NCBI RefSeq assembly: GCF_021405525.1
Contig: NZ_JAGQAG010000001.1
Coordinates: 1,116,001-1,180,000 of the forward strand
Source of the DNA: Ruegeria pomeroyi
GTDB taxonomy: Bacteria > Pseudomonadota > Alphaproteobacteria > Rhodobacterales > Rhodobacteraceae
Length of the DNA: 64,000 bases
Direction of reading: 5' to 3'
Under the pieces are notes generated by a model, which was not told the DNA's origin, searched no databases, and saw nothing but the letters and a program-made list of their open reading frames with translations. This document shows, in pieces, positions 8,753 through 16,894 of the stretch (position 1 is its first letter; each line of letters starts with the position of its first letter). Position numbers and translations under genes: made by a program.

Positions 8753-9619
8753 TCAATTCGTGCAGGGGATCGGGATGTCGACAACCTCGGCACCGCGGCG
8801 GGTACGGATAGTGCAAACCTTTTCCTCGGCCTTTTCCGGCACCGCCTCGAGGGCGCCGAGACCCAGCAGCATACGCTGGTCCACTTCGACCGCAGCCGCG
8901 ATGGTGTCGTCGTCGGCGCCGACCAGGGCCAGGGTCAAGCGCCCTGTGGTCTGGGCCTGGGCCAGCGATGCCACCTGTTGGGGCAGGGCAGCGACAGTAA
9001 CCGTGCGGGCGATATTGGCGCCGGTCACGTCACCGCCCGCGATCTGGTCGATCGCGACGATCTGGATATTGGTCTGGATCAGGCGGGTGATCTCGCCCTG
9101 CTTCCCTTCGAGCGGGCCGGTTGCGCCGGACAGGCCACCGGTCCAATAAACATCGACGCGGTCGCCCGGGCGCAGAAAGCCAGAGACGCCGCTGGTTACG
9201 TCGACCTTGATGGCAAAGGCCCGCATGCCACGCGCCAGTTGCGAAGTCAGCCCCGCATCCTCACCCGGCTTGGTGACCTTGACGGCCATGATGGCCTCAT
9301 CTTTTTCCATCGCGCGCAGGACATAGCGGTTGTCCTCCTGACGCTCGGGGAACAGCATTGCGGCATCCATGAAGGTGCCTTCGGGAATGGCGTTTTCGGG
9401 CCAATTCACGGCACGCACGTCTTCTTTGGTCAGGCGTTCGCCGTAACGGAGCGGGCGCGAGGCTACATATACGGTCTTGGTGGGTACGACCTGTGCCCGC
9501 GCCTGCCGCTCGCGCGCCAATTCGTTTTGATATGCGGAGATATAGTTGCGGGCCATCATCACCGCCCCCCCGGCAAGTGCGATCCCCACGATCAGGACCA
9601 GTCCGAATACTGCTCGCAT
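8753..9619 (-). CDS. cpaB: Flp pilus assembly protein CpaB/RcpC
   Basis: A 288-residue protein with an N-terminal membrane anchor/signal segment (MRAVFGLVLIVGIALAGGAV) followed by a SAF domain (VVPTKTVYVASRPLRYGERL; LRAMEKDEAIMAVKVTKPGE) and the RcpC-type C-terminal region with AIKVDVTSGVSGFLRPGDRV. CpaB works in the periplasm with the secretin and is required for its assembly in other Tad systems. It ends with Cys-X3-type CTIRTRRG...PIPCTN, a possible disulfide. Confidence 0.92.
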   Translation of the reverse strand: MRAVFGLVLIVGIALAGGAVMMARNYISAYQNELARERQARAQVVPTKTVYVASRPLRYGERLTKEDVRAVNWPENAIPEGTFMDAAMLFPERQEDNRYVLRAMEKDEAIMAVKVTKPGEDAGLTSQLARGMRAFAIKVDVTSGVSGFLRPGDRVDVYWTGGLSGATGPLEGKQGEITRLIQTNIQIVAIDQIAGGDVTGANIARTVTVAALPQQVASLAQAQTTGRLTLALVGADDDTIAAAVEVDQRMLLGLGALEAVPEKAEEKVCTIRTRRGAEVVDIPIPCTN

Positions 9620-9645
9620 CTTGTCACCTCTCTTCCGTTTCGGTC

Positions 9646-9672
9646 GCCCGGCCGCGGCCTTTCTGGCCGGGC
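9646..9672 (-). repeat. Hairpin upstream of cpaB
   Basis: Inverted repeat GCCCGGCC / GGCCGGGC with an 11-base loop, 27 bases upstream of the cpaB start, no U-tract. It would fold in the cpaB leader RNA. The 189-base gap between the second pilin and cpaB also carries an AT-rich stretch with two TTCGAA copies (9774-9779, 9785-9790) that could hold a cpaB promoter. Confidence 0.4.
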
Positions 9673-9808
9673 ACAGGCTGTTCGAAACATATTCTGCGCT
9701 TCAAATGTGTCATTCTCTGGGTCAAAGAACGCCCCTACGGCGCCTCTAACAGACAAACTGAAACTTGTTTTACTTCGAATTTATTTCGAACCAGGCGGCG
9801 CAACCAGG

Positions 9809-9997
9809 TCAGAGCCCGGTATCCACGTTGACCGTGCCAATGGTGGTCGAAACGGCCGAAGATACATCGCCTGTCGGGCCATTAATCGCCGAATAAGCGA
9901 TACCGGCCAGAGAGACCACAGCAGCAGTCAGAACCACCCAGTCGACCGTGACGGCGCCGTCTTCCTCTTTTGCAAAGAGCATCCAGCTATACAGCAT
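9809..9997 (-). CDS. Flp-type IVb pilin, second copy
   Basis: A 62-residue pilin: short leader ending in EEDG at residue 14, then a hydrophobic helix starting AVTVDWVVLTAAVV and a short Ser/Thr/Gly-rich tail ending DTGL. Cleavage after Gly14 by CpaA is expected. Shares the block EDGAVTVDWVVLTAAVV with the first pilin but differs in leader and tail (starts MLYSWMLFAK). The usual Glu at position +5 of class IVb pilins is Asp here, followed by Trp rather than Tyr. GGAGG sits 8 bases before the ATG. Probably a minor or alternative pilin. Confidence 0.87.
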   Translation of the reverse strand: MLYSWMLFAKEEDGAVTVDWVVLTAAVVSLAGIAYSAINGPTGDVSSAVSTTIGTVNVDTGL

Positions 9998-10032
9998 GGC
10001 AGTGCCTCCGTCGCATTGATTTCAGATAGAAA

Positions 10033-10061
10033 GGGCCACGCCTTGGGTAAAGACGCGGCCC
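10033..10061 (-). terminator. Terminator-like hairpin between the two flp pilin genes
   Basis: Arms gggccacg and cgcggccc (one wobble pair as RNA) with a 13-base loop; on the minus strand followed by TTTCTAT. It starts 26 bases downstream of the first pilin's stop. A leaky terminator here would give an abundant short transcript for the first pilin and less read-through into the rest of the operon. Confidence 0.5.
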
Positions 10062-10086
10062 CGATCTGCTGTAATCAGCCAGGCTA

Positions 10087-10275
10087 TTACAGGCCGGTAT
10101 CCGGCGTCACGCTGCCCAGCTCGGTATTGATGGCGGTCGACAGAGTGCCGGTACCGGTCGAGATGCCGTTGTAAGCAACAGCGGCCAGAGCCACGACAGC
10201 TGCGGTCAGCACGACCCAGTCAACGGTCACTGCGCCATCTTCGTCTTTGCGGAAGTTTTTGAAGAATTTGATCAT
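10087..10275 (-). CDS. flp: Flp-type IVb pilin, first copy (probable major pilin)
   Basis: A 62-residue prepilin: basic leader MIKFFKNFRKDEDG, cleavage expected after Gly14, then AVTVDWVVLTAAVVALAAVA as the N-terminal pilin helix and a short tail ending in TPDTGL. It is the first gene of the Tad operon and has a very strong Shine-Dalgarno (TAGGAGGGAC at 10281-10290), both expected of the major subunit. As in the second copy, the Glu-Tyr pair usual in this class is Asp-Trp. Confidence 0.9.
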   Translation of the reverse strand: MIKFFKNFRKDEDGAVTVDWVVLTAAVVALAAVAYNGISTGTGTLSTAINTELGSVTPDTGL

Positions 10276-10629
10276 GGTTAGTCCCTCCTAAGGATCACAA
10301 GAGTTTGTCTCAACCTCGCCGTCCGTCTGAACCTGCTCTCTCTCGTTGGCTCATGTCCGTCGCGGTATGGGAGTATATTTGCCTGTGGGCCGTGGCAGGA
10401 TTTGGGCCAAAACTCGGATTTCTTTGCCTGATTTTAATTTTTTTCCCAGAAACAAGTTAAGCGTATGTTTTGGTTAGATAAAAAACTTAGGATTTTCTGT
10501 TGCCCCGTCTGTTGGCGATGCAAAACCGCATCAAATATGGCAAAATCGCCCCAATCCGGCGGGTTTTCTGGTGTTGGTGACGGGTTTTGAGCAATAAACT
10601 CGGAAAAAAACATATCTAGAGGCGAGCAG
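10276..10629. promoter_or_regulatory. 354-bp divergent promoter region between flp and the lytic transglycosylase
   Basis: AT-rich compared with its surroundings. On the minus strand it holds the strong flp ribosome-binding site (10281-10290) and a -10-like TATACT (complement of 10372-10377) with no convincing -35. Around 10430-10490 there are T- and A-runs (seven T at about 10438-10444) and GTTAAG/GGTTAG elements. On the plus strand the transglycosylase is preceded by AGAGGCGAG. No gene was seen here. Confidence 0.5.
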
Positions 10630-11475
10630 ATGGTCCTCAGATACATAACCATGATTGCAAGCGCGGCTGTTTTTGCGGCTGCGGTCGAGTCGCGCGCGGA
10701 AAACCCCGCGCCTCTACCCGAAGTCAAGTTCAAGCGGGTGCGCGCACCCGCGCCGGGGACGCGTCCACGGGTCGATGTGCAGATCTCGGCCGAGGAGCAC
10801 GCCCGTGCACCTGTTGCCGGGCGGCAGAAACCGGTCGAGGCGGAGGAGGTTGTCACCGCCGCAGCCACGCCCATGCCCGATGCGGCGGCGCCCACCGGGC
10901 GCTATGCCTGGTTCTGGGACAAGATCTCTCCCGCGCTTGGCCCCGACCGGCCCCGCCAGTTGGAGGACATGTTGAGCGCGCTGTCCGCCGGCGGCGTGGA
11001 TGCGCCGCGCCTACAGGCCTTGCAGGATATCGCGCGGGCACAGGGCATCTCGATCCTGCGCTCGACCGTGGGAACCGAGGTTTCGCCAGCGCTGGTGCTC
11101 GCGGTGATCGCGGTGGAATCGGCAGGCCGCGCCGATGCGGTCAGCGGAGCGGGTGCGCAGGGGCTGATGCAGCTGATGCCCGACACGGCGGCGCGCTTTG
11201 GCGTGGCCGACAGCCTGTCACCGGATGAGAATATCAAGGGCGGCGTGCGCTATCTGAACTGGCTGATGGAGGAGTTCGGGCGCGACCCGGTCCTGGTACT
11301 CGCCGGATACAACGCGGGCGAGGGCGCGGTGCGCAAACATGAAGGTGTGCCGCCCTATGCCGAGACCCGCGATTACGTGCCCAAGGTACTGGCCGCCTAT
11401 CAGGTTGCGCGCGGGCTCTGCGCCACACCGCCCGAACTGATCACCGACGGTTGCGTGTTCACCGCCATGCAATAG
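10630..11475 (+). CDS. Periplasmic lytic transglycosylase (SLT domain)
   Basis: A 281-residue protein with a signal peptide (MVLRYITMIASAAVFAAAVESRA) and a proline-rich linker with RAPAPGTRPRVDV. The C-terminal half is a goose-lysozyme-like SLT domain: catalytic Glu in LAVIAVESAGRADAVS, then GAQGLMQLMPDTAARFGV, NIKGGVRYLNWLMEEFG and VLAGYNAGEGAV. It cleaves peptidoglycan glycan strands. It diverges from the flp operon, and local wall opening for pilus assembly is a plausible role, but that is inference from position. Confidence 0.92.
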   Translation: MVLRYITMIASAAVFAAAVESRAENPAPLPEVKFKRVRAPAPGTRPRVDVQISAEEHARAPVAGRQKPVEAEEVVTAAATPMPDAAAPTGRYAWFWDKISPALGPDRPRQLEDMLSALSAGGVDAPRLQALQDIARAQGISILRSTVGTEVSPALVLAVIAVESAGRADAVSGAGAQGLMQLMPDTAARFGVADSLSPDENIKGGVRYLNWLMEEFGRDPVLVLAGYNAGEGAVRKHEGVPPYAETRDYVPKVLAAYQVARGLCATPPELITDGCVFTAMQ

Positions 11476-11505
11476 AAAAACCCGCCCCGGTTGTGGGGGC
11501 GGGTT
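11476..11505 (-). terminator. Intrinsic terminator of the scoAB operon
   Basis: Perfect inverted repeat aacccgcccc / ggggcgggtt (11479-11488 and 11496-11505), 7-base loop. On the minus strand the stem ends in a run of five T, right for scoB, whose stop is 24 bases upstream. On the plus strand it starts 3 bases after the transglycosylase stop, so it may also limit that transcript, though without a U-run. Confidence 0.8.
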
Positions 11506-11528
11506 GGTGATCCCAAGAAGAGACCCGG

Positions 11529-12155
11529 TCAGTCGACCAGCGTCGCCTCGGTCGCGGCGCGCATTTCGGCCTCGGTCACGCCATCGGCCAGTTCGACAAT
11601 CCGCAGCCCGCCCTCGACCACATCCAGCACGCCTAGGTTGGTGATGATGCGGTCGACCACGCCCTTGCCGGTCAGCGGCAGGGTGCATTCCTTGAGCACT
11701 TTCGATTCGCCGTGCTTGTTGGTGTGATCCATCACAACCACCACGCGACCTACGCCCGCCACCAGGTCCATGGCGCCGCCCATGCCCTTGACCAGCTTGC
11801 CGGGGATCATCCAGTTGGCCAGATCGCCCTTTTCGTCCACTTCCATCGCGCCCAGGATCGCGGCGGCGATCTTGCCGCCCCGGATCATCGCAAACGAGGT
11901 GGCACTGTCGAAATAGGCGGTGCGGGCCAGTTCGGTGATGGTCTGCTTGCCGGCATTGATCAGGTCCGGGTCTTCGTCGCCCTCATAGGGAAAGGGGCCC
12001 ATGCCCAGCATGCCGTTTTCCGATTGCAGGGTGATGTCCTTGTCGCCCACATAGTTGGCCACCAGCGTCGGGATCCCGATGCCGAGGTTCACATACATGC
12101 CGTCTTCGAGTTCTTCTGCCGCGCGCGCAGCCATCTGATTGCGGTCCCAGGGCAT
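11529..12155 (-). CDS. scoB: 3-oxoacid CoA-transferase subunit B
   Basis: A 208-residue subunit of succinyl-CoA:3-ketoacid CoA-transferase. Visible family motifs: MYVNLGIGIPTLVANYV near the N-terminus, the catalytic Glu in LQSENGMLGMGPFP (about residue 45), and GGAMDLVAGVGRVVVVMDHT. With subunit A it moves CoA between succinyl-CoA and acetoacetate in ketone-body and polyhydroxybutyrate turnover. Its start is 3 bases after the scoA stop, so the pair is an operon closed by the terminator at 11476-11505. Confidence 0.94.
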   Translation of the reverse strand: MPWDRNQMAARAAEELEDGMYVNLGIGIPTLVANYVGDKDITLQSENGMLGMGPFPYEGDEDPDLINAGKQTITELARTAYFDSATSFAMIRGGKIAAAILGAMEVDEKGDLANWMIPGKLVKGMGGAMDLVAGVGRVVVVMDHTNKHGESKVLKECTLPLTGKGVVDRIITNLGVLDVVEGGLRIVELADGVTEAEMRAATEATLVD

Positions 12156-12158
12156 GGC

Positions 12159-12863
12159 TCAAGCCTCCTCACGTTTGCGGGTGGTGCGCTGTTCGATGCG
12201 CTTTTCATGCTCGCCCTGAATGATGCGATGCACATAGATGCCGGGCAGGTGGATGCAATCGGGGTCCAGCTCGCCGCGCGGAACGATTTCCTCGACCTCG
12301 GCGATGCAAATCTTGCCGCAGGTGGCCGCGGGCACGTTGAAATTGCGCGCGGTCTTGCGGAACACCAGGTTGCCGGTGTCATCGGCCTTCCACGCCTTGA
12401 TGATCGACAGATCGGCAAAGATACCCTCTTCGAGGATATAGGTCTCGCCGTTGAAGTCCTTGTGCTCCTTGCCATCGGCGATGACGGTGCCGACGCCGGT
12501 CTTGGTATAGAAGCCGGGGATGCCCGCGCCACCGGCGCGCATGCGCTCGGCGAGCGTGCCCTGGGGATTGAATTCCAGCTCCAGCTCGCCGCTCAGGTAT
12601 TGCCGCATGAATTCGGCGTTTTCACCCACATACGAGCTGATCATCTTCTTGACCTGCTTGGTTTGCAGCAGGATGCCGATGCCGAAATCGTCGACACCCG
12701 CATTGTTCGAGGCAAAGGTCAGATCCTTGGCACCCGAGTCCTTGATTGCCTGCAACAGCAGTTCGGGAATGCCGCACAGGCCGAAGCCGCCCGCCGCGAT
12801 CAGCATGCCGTCCCGCAGCAGACCGTCGAGCGCCTCGGTGGCGTTGGCATAGACTTTTTTCAT
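12159..12863 (-). CDS. scoA: 3-oxoacid CoA-transferase subunit A
   Basis: A 234-residue subunit with GGFGLCGIPELLLQAIKDSG (about 22-41), SNNAGVDDFGIGILL and GGAGIPGFYTKTGVGTV, all typical of the A subunit of 3-oxoacid/acetoacetate CoA-transferases. It pairs with scoB just downstream. The last about 20 residues (EKRIEQRTTRKREEA) are highly charged. Confidence 0.94.
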   Translation of the reverse strand: MKKVYANATEALDGLLRDGMLIAAGGFGLCGIPELLLQAIKDSGAKDLTFASNNAGVDDFGIGILLQTKQVKKMISSYVGENAEFMRQYLSGELELEFNPQGTLAERMRAGGAGIPGFYTKTGVGTVIADGKEHKDFNGETYILEEGIFADLSIIKAWKADDTGNLVFRKTARNFNVPAATCGKICIAEVEEIVPRGELDPDCIHLPGIYVHRIIQGEHEKRIEQRTTRKREEA

Positions 12864-12965
12864 GGAAACTCCCCCAATGACTTGGTGATTGCGCCGGTTT
12901 TGCCGCCGCGTCAGCGCGGAGTCAATGACGGGTTCCGGGGGATGGTATTTCTACGGAATGGCAGG

Positions 12966-12992
12966 GGCCGGGGCGGCGGGACCGCCCCGGCC
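12966..12992 (-). terminator. Strong hairpin after the VOC gene
   Basis: Perfect 11-bp inverted repeat (GGCCGGGGCGG and complement) with a 5-base loop, 3 bases beyond the VOC stop on the minus strand. There is no U-run, so it is a stabilising or L-shaped terminator candidate. Confidence 0.45.
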
Positions 12993-12995
12993 GGG

Positions 12996-13421
12996 TCACT
13001 GGGGCAGGGCCTCGGCGCTGTATTGCGCGGCAAATTCGGCGCTGGGCGGGATCGGGGTGATGACGTCGATCAACACGCCATTTGGGTCGGCGGTGATGAA
13101 ATGGCGCTGGCCGAACGCCTCGTCCTTGAGCGGTTTCAGCATCGGCAGGCCAGCCGCTGTCAGCCGGTCATATTCCGCCGCCGCGTCTGCCACCTCGAAG
13201 TTAAGGATCACGCCGCGCACCGGGCCACGGGCCTGGCCCGGGATGGTTTCGTGCTGCCCGTCCAGGATGGCCAGATTGACCGAGGGGTCGGCGCTGGATT
13301 GCAGGTGAACGTACCAATCGGCCTCGAACGCGGTGTGGAACCCGAAATGGCTGCGATAGAAATCGGCAGTGCCCTGCACGTCGCCGGTCTGGATGACGGG
13401 GTAATACTGGGTCGTTTTCAT
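12996..13421 (-). CDS. VOC-superfamily (glyoxalase/bleomycin-resistance fold) protein
   Basis: 141 residues from the Met at 13421. [28 protein letters not shown] is the classic betaalphabetabetabeta VOC opening (shown here in part: FYRSHFGF), followed by [10 protein letters not shown], a duplicated half with [16 protein letters not shown] and a terminal [11 protein letters not shown] motif. The Glu/His metal ligands of glyoxalase I are not obvious. It is divergent from a TetR gene with two operators between them, so it is the likely regulated target; the substrate is unknown. Confidence 0.82.
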   Translation of the reverse strand: MKTTQYYPVIQTGDVQGTADFYRSHFGFHTAFEADWYVHLQSSADPSVNLAILDGQHETIPGQARGPVRGVILNFEVADAAAEYDRLTAAGLPMLKPLKDEAFGQRHFITADPNGVLIDVITPIPPSAEFAAQYSAEALPQ

Positions 13422-13442
13422 ATTGCCTTTCTCTTCAACATG

Positions 13443-13457
13443 CATACAGTCTGTATG
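13443..13457. promoter_or_regulatory. TetR operator 1
   Basis: Perfect 15-bp palindrome CATACAGTCTGTATG in the 67-bp gap between the divergent VOC and TetR genes. It is a near copy of the palindrome 30 bp away, differing only at the central base. Confidence 0.8.
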
Positions 13458-13472
13458 TGAAATGGAATTAAA

Positions 13473-13487
13473 CATACAGGCTGTATG
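13473..13487. promoter_or_regulatory. TetR operator 2
   Basis: Perfect 15-bp palindrome CATACAGGCTGTATG, ending 1 base before the tetR ATG at 13489. Centre-to-centre distance from operator 1 is exactly 30 bp, about three helical turns, so two dimers would sit on the same DNA face. Confidence 0.8.
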
Positions 13488-13488
13488 C

Positions 13489-14070
13489 ATGCAAGATAAA
13501 AAAGCACCCGTCCCCAATGCCGACCGCCGCGCCACGATGCGGGCACGCCTGATCGCTGCTGCGCGGGCGCTGTTCGTGGACAAGGGATATGCCGAGACCT
13601 CGACACCCGAGATCGTGCGCGCCGCTGAGGTGACGCGCGGCGCGCTCTATCACCACTTCGCCGACAAGGCCGATCTGTTTCGCGCCGTGGTCGAGGCCGA
13701 GGCCGAGGCGCTGGTGCACCGGATCGACGCCGAGGCGGTCAGCGCCGGGGCAGAGGGCATGGAAGCGGGCAGCGCCGCCTTTTTCCGTGCCATGGCCGAG
13801 CCGGGTCGTGCCCGGCTGCTGCTGATCGACGGGCCGGCGGTGTTGGGGCCGGAGGAGATGAGCCGGATCGACGCCGGTGGTGGCCGCGCGTCGTTGCGCG
13901 CCGGACTCGAACTGGTGGTCAGCGGTATCGGCGAGGACGAGATGCAGGCATTGACCGAGGTGCTGTCCGCCGCCTTCGACCGCGCCGCGCTTGCGATTGC
14001 GCAAGGGGCCGACCCCGCGCCCTTTGAACGCGCGATGACACGGCTGGTAGTGGGGTTGCGCGGGCGCTGA
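13489..14070 (+). CDS. TetR-family transcriptional regulator
   Basis: A 193-residue regulator from the ATG at 13489. The N-terminal helix-turn-helix is clear: [20 protein letters not shown], then [20 protein letters not shown], then LFRAVVEAE. The C-terminal ligand domain is about 130 residues. No Shine-Dalgarno precedes the start, which abuts operator 2; in-frame ATGs at 13462 and 13423 are alternatives, so a leaderless message is possible. It probably represses itself and the divergent VOC gene. Confidence 0.9.
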   Translation: MQDKKAPVPNADRRATMRARLIAAARALFVDKGYAETSTPEIVRAAEVTRGALYHHFADKADLFRAVVEAEAEALVHRIDAEAVSAGAEGMEAGSAAFFRAMAEPGRARLLLIDGPAVLGPEEMSRIDAGGGRASLRAGLELVVSGIGEDEMQALTEVLSAAFDRAALAIAQGADPAPFERAMTRLVVGLRGR

Positions 14071-14090
14071 CGCCCGCGCCCACGCCGTGG

Positions 14091-16730
14091 TCAGCTCTCG
14101 GTTTTCTTGGTGGTCTTCTTGCGCGGGGCGGCCTTTTTCTTGGTGCCCTTCTTGGCTGATTTCTCGGCAATCAGCGCGACCGCCATCTCCATCGTCACAT
14201 CTGCCGCCTCGACATCCTTGGGCAGGGTCGCGTTGACCTTGTCCCATTTGACATAGGCGCCATAGCGGCCGTCCAGCACGTTGACCGCGCCGCCGTGTTC
14301 GGGATGTTCGCCCAACTCCTTGAGCGGTTTGGCCGCCGCCCGGCCCCGACCGCGCGGGTTGGCGCGTTTCTCGGCCAGCAGTTCGACCGCGCGGTTCATG
14401 CCAATCTCGAACACGTCGTTCGGGTCCTTGAGATTGGCATAGACCGGTTTGGCCTCATCCGGCAGCTGATGCATCAGATAGGGGCCGAACCGCCCGAAAT
14501 TCGAGCTGATCATGCCACCTTCGGGGTGTTGCCCGATCTGGCGCGGCAGGCTGAGCAGCACCAGCGCTTTTTCCAGGTCCAGGTCTTCGGCCGACCAGCC
14601 GCGCGGCAGGCTGGCGCGCGGGGGTTTCTTGTTTTCTTCGCTGATCTCGCCGCGCTGGACATAGGGGCCGAACCGGCCCGCCTTGAGCCAGATCTCGTCG
14701 CCGCCATCCTCACCCAGCAGCCGCTCGGCGCTGTCATCCGCGTCGCCGCTGATCGGGCGGGTATAGCGGCATTCGGGATAATTGCCGCAGCCGACGAACC
14801 CGCCGGTGCGCGAGGTTTTCAGATGCAGCTGGCCGGTGCCGCATTTGGGGCAGATCCGCGGGTCGGATCCATCCTCGCGCGGCGGATAGAGCTGAGGCGC
14901 CAGCGCCTCGTCCAGCTTGTCGAGCACTTCGGAGATGCGCAGCTCGGATGTTTCACTGATCGCCGCCGAGAAATCGCGCCAGAACCGGCCCAGCAGGTCC
15001 TTGTAATCGCGCGAACCCGCGCTGACGTCATCCAGTTGCTCTTCCAGATTGGCGGTGAACTCGTATCCCACATACTGGCGAAAGAAGTTCAGCAGGAAGA
15101 TGGTGACGATCCGCCCCTTCTCCTCGGGGATCAGGCGGTTCTTGTCCTTGCGGACATATTCGCGGTCCTGAATCGTGGTGATGACCGAGGCATAGGTCGA
15201 GGGGCGGCCGATGCCCAGCTCTTCCATCCGCTTGACCAGCGTCGCCTCGGTATAGCGCGGCGGCGGCTGGGTGTGATGCTGCAGCGCCAGCACGGCCTCG
15301 TTTTCGGACAGAATCGCCTCTTTGGCGATCTTGGCGCCCTCGGTCAACGGGGTATCTCCGGTCGCCTTGGCGAACTGATCGGCCAGCGAGGTCTTGGCAA
15401 AGACGGCCTTTTCCCCCATCGAGATCTGGGGCAGACGCTTGTCCTCGTCATTCTCGACATCGTCGCGCCCCTCTTCGTAGACGCGCAGGAACCCGTCGAA
15501 GAGCACCACCTGGCCAGTGGCGCGCAGGCCGACCTGGCCATCGGCGCTGCCGATCTCGACCGTGGTCCGCTCCAGCCGGGCGGCGGCCATCTGACAGGCG
15601 ATGGTGCGTTTCCAGATCAGGTCATAGAGGCGGCGCTGATCCTCGTCTTTCAGTTTCAGCGCGGCGGCATCCTTGCGCATGTCTGTGGGGCGGATGCATT
15701 CATGCGCTTCTTGCGCGTTCTTGGCCTTGTTCTTGTACATGCGCGGGCTGTCGGGCACGTATTCGGCCCCGAACCGCTCGGCAATGGCGTCGCGGGTGGC
15801 CATCACCGCCTCGGGCGCCATGTCGATGCCGTCGGTCCGCATATAGGTGATGTGCCCGGCCTCATAGAGGCGCTGCGCCGCGCTCATGCAGTGGCGCGCG
15901 CCCATGCCGAACTTGCGGCTGGCCTCTTGTTGCAGGGTCGATGTCATGAAGGGGGCAGAGGGGTTGCGCGCCGCCGGTTTCGCCTCGACCGACTGGATGC
16001 TCAGCGCGCGGCTGGTGATCGCCTGCACCGCCAGTTCGGCCTGGGTGGCGTTGGACAGGTCCATCTTGTCGAGCTTGTTGCCCGCCAGCGTGACCAGCCG
16101 CGCCTCATAGGCCTGACCGCGCGGGGTTTCCAGCAGCGCCTTGACCGACCAGTATTCCACCGGCTTGAAGGCCTCGATCTCCATCTCGCGCTCGACGATC
16201 AGGCGCAGGCAGACCGATTGCACCCGGCCCGCGCTGCGCGCGCCGGGAAGCTTGCGCCACAGCACCGGGGACAGGTTGAAGCCCACCAGATAATCCAGCG
16301 CGCGACGGGCCAGATAGGCCTCGACCAGCGGCATGTCGACCTGGCGCGGGTTCTGCATCGCCTTGGTCACCGCGTCCTTGGTGATGGCGTTGAAGGTGAC
16401 GCGGCTGACGGCGGTGCCCTTCTTGATCGAGCGGCGCTTGGTCAGCGCCTCCTGCAGGTGCCAGCTGATCGCCTCGCCCTCGCGATCGGGGTCGGTGGCG
16501 AGGATCAGTTCGTTGTCCTCGGCCAGCGCGTCGGCGATCGCCTTGACATGCTTGCGGCTGTCGGCGGCAACCTCCCAGGTCATGTCGAAATCATGCTCGG
16601 GATCGACCGATCCGTCCTTGGCAGGCAGGTCGCGCACATGCCCATAAGATGCCAGAACCGTGTAGTCCGAGCCGAGATATTTGTTGATCGTTTTTGCCTT
16701 GGCAGGGGATTCTACAACAACAACAGGCAT
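14091..16730 (-). CDS. topA: DNA topoisomerase I
   Basis: An 879-residue type IA topoisomerase that relaxes negative supercoils. Toprim domain at the N-terminus (VVVESPAKAKTINKYLG; ILATDPDREGEAISWH), active-site Tyr in GHITYMRTDGIDM, and a C4 zinc finger starting CPKCGTGQLHL and closing CGNYPECRY. Further C-terminal repeats (GRFGPYVQRGE; FGRFGPYLMH; GRYGAYVKW) are followed by a very Lys-rich tail (KKKAAPRKKTTKKTES). The start ATG at 16730 begins MPVVVVES. dprA lies upstream on the same strand, a common alphaproteobacterial order. Confidence 0.97.
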   Translation of the reverse strand: MPVVVVESPAKAKTINKYLGSDYTVLASYGHVRDLPAKDGSVDPEHDFDMTWEVAADSRKHVKAIADALAEDNELILATDPDREGEAISWHLQEALTKRRSIKKGTAVSRVTFNAITKDAVTKAMQNPRQVDMPLVEAYLARRALDYLVGFNLSPVLWRKLPGARSAGRVQSVCLRLIVEREMEIEAFKPVEYWSVKALLETPRGQAYEARLVTLAGNKLDKMDLSNATQAELAVQAITSRALSIQSVEAKPAARNPSAPFMTSTLQQEASRKFGMGARHCMSAAQRLYEAGHITYMRTDGIDMAPEAVMATRDAIAERFGAEYVPDSPRMYKNKAKNAQEAHECIRPTDMRKDAAALKLKDEDQRRLYDLIWKRTIACQMAAARLERTTVEIGSADGQVGLRATGQVVLFDGFLRVYEEGRDDVENDEDKRLPQISMGEKAVFAKTSLADQFAKATGDTPLTEGAKIAKEAILSENEAVLALQHHTQPPPRYTEATLVKRMEELGIGRPSTYASVITTIQDREYVRKDKNRLIPEEKGRIVTIFLLNFFRQYVGYEFTANLEEQLDDVSAGSRDYKDLLGRFWRDFSAAISETSELRISEVLDKLDEALAPQLYPPREDGSDPRICPKCGTGQLHLKTSRTGGFVGCGNYPECRYTRPISGDADDSAERLLGEDGGDEIWLKAGRFGPYVQRGEISEENKKPPRASLPRGWSAEDLDLEKALVLLSLPRQIGQHPEGGMISSNFGRFGPYLMHQLPDEAKPVYANLKDPNDVFEIGMNRAVELLAEKRANPRGRGRAAAKPLKELGEHPEHGGAVNVLDGRYGAYVKWDKVNATLPKDVEAADVTMEMAVALIAEKSAKKGTKKKAAPRKKTTKKTES

Positions 16731-16894
16731 TTAAGTGGCAACCTCATTCATCGGACACGGCGCGTTCTATGGCGGGGCAACATGTGGGGTGCAAGCCCCG
16801 ATTGTCAATCGGTGCTGTTTGGGCGCAGATATTCCGAGTGTCAGAGGCACATGTGGCCGGTCCGTTGCGGCCTTGGGCACATGTCGCGCAGGGG

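Noticed and set aside
13423-13488. Longer TetR start including a Cys-rich leader
   Set aside because: It would translate straight through both operators, and no ribosome-binding site supports it, although a start at 13462 cannot be fully excluded.
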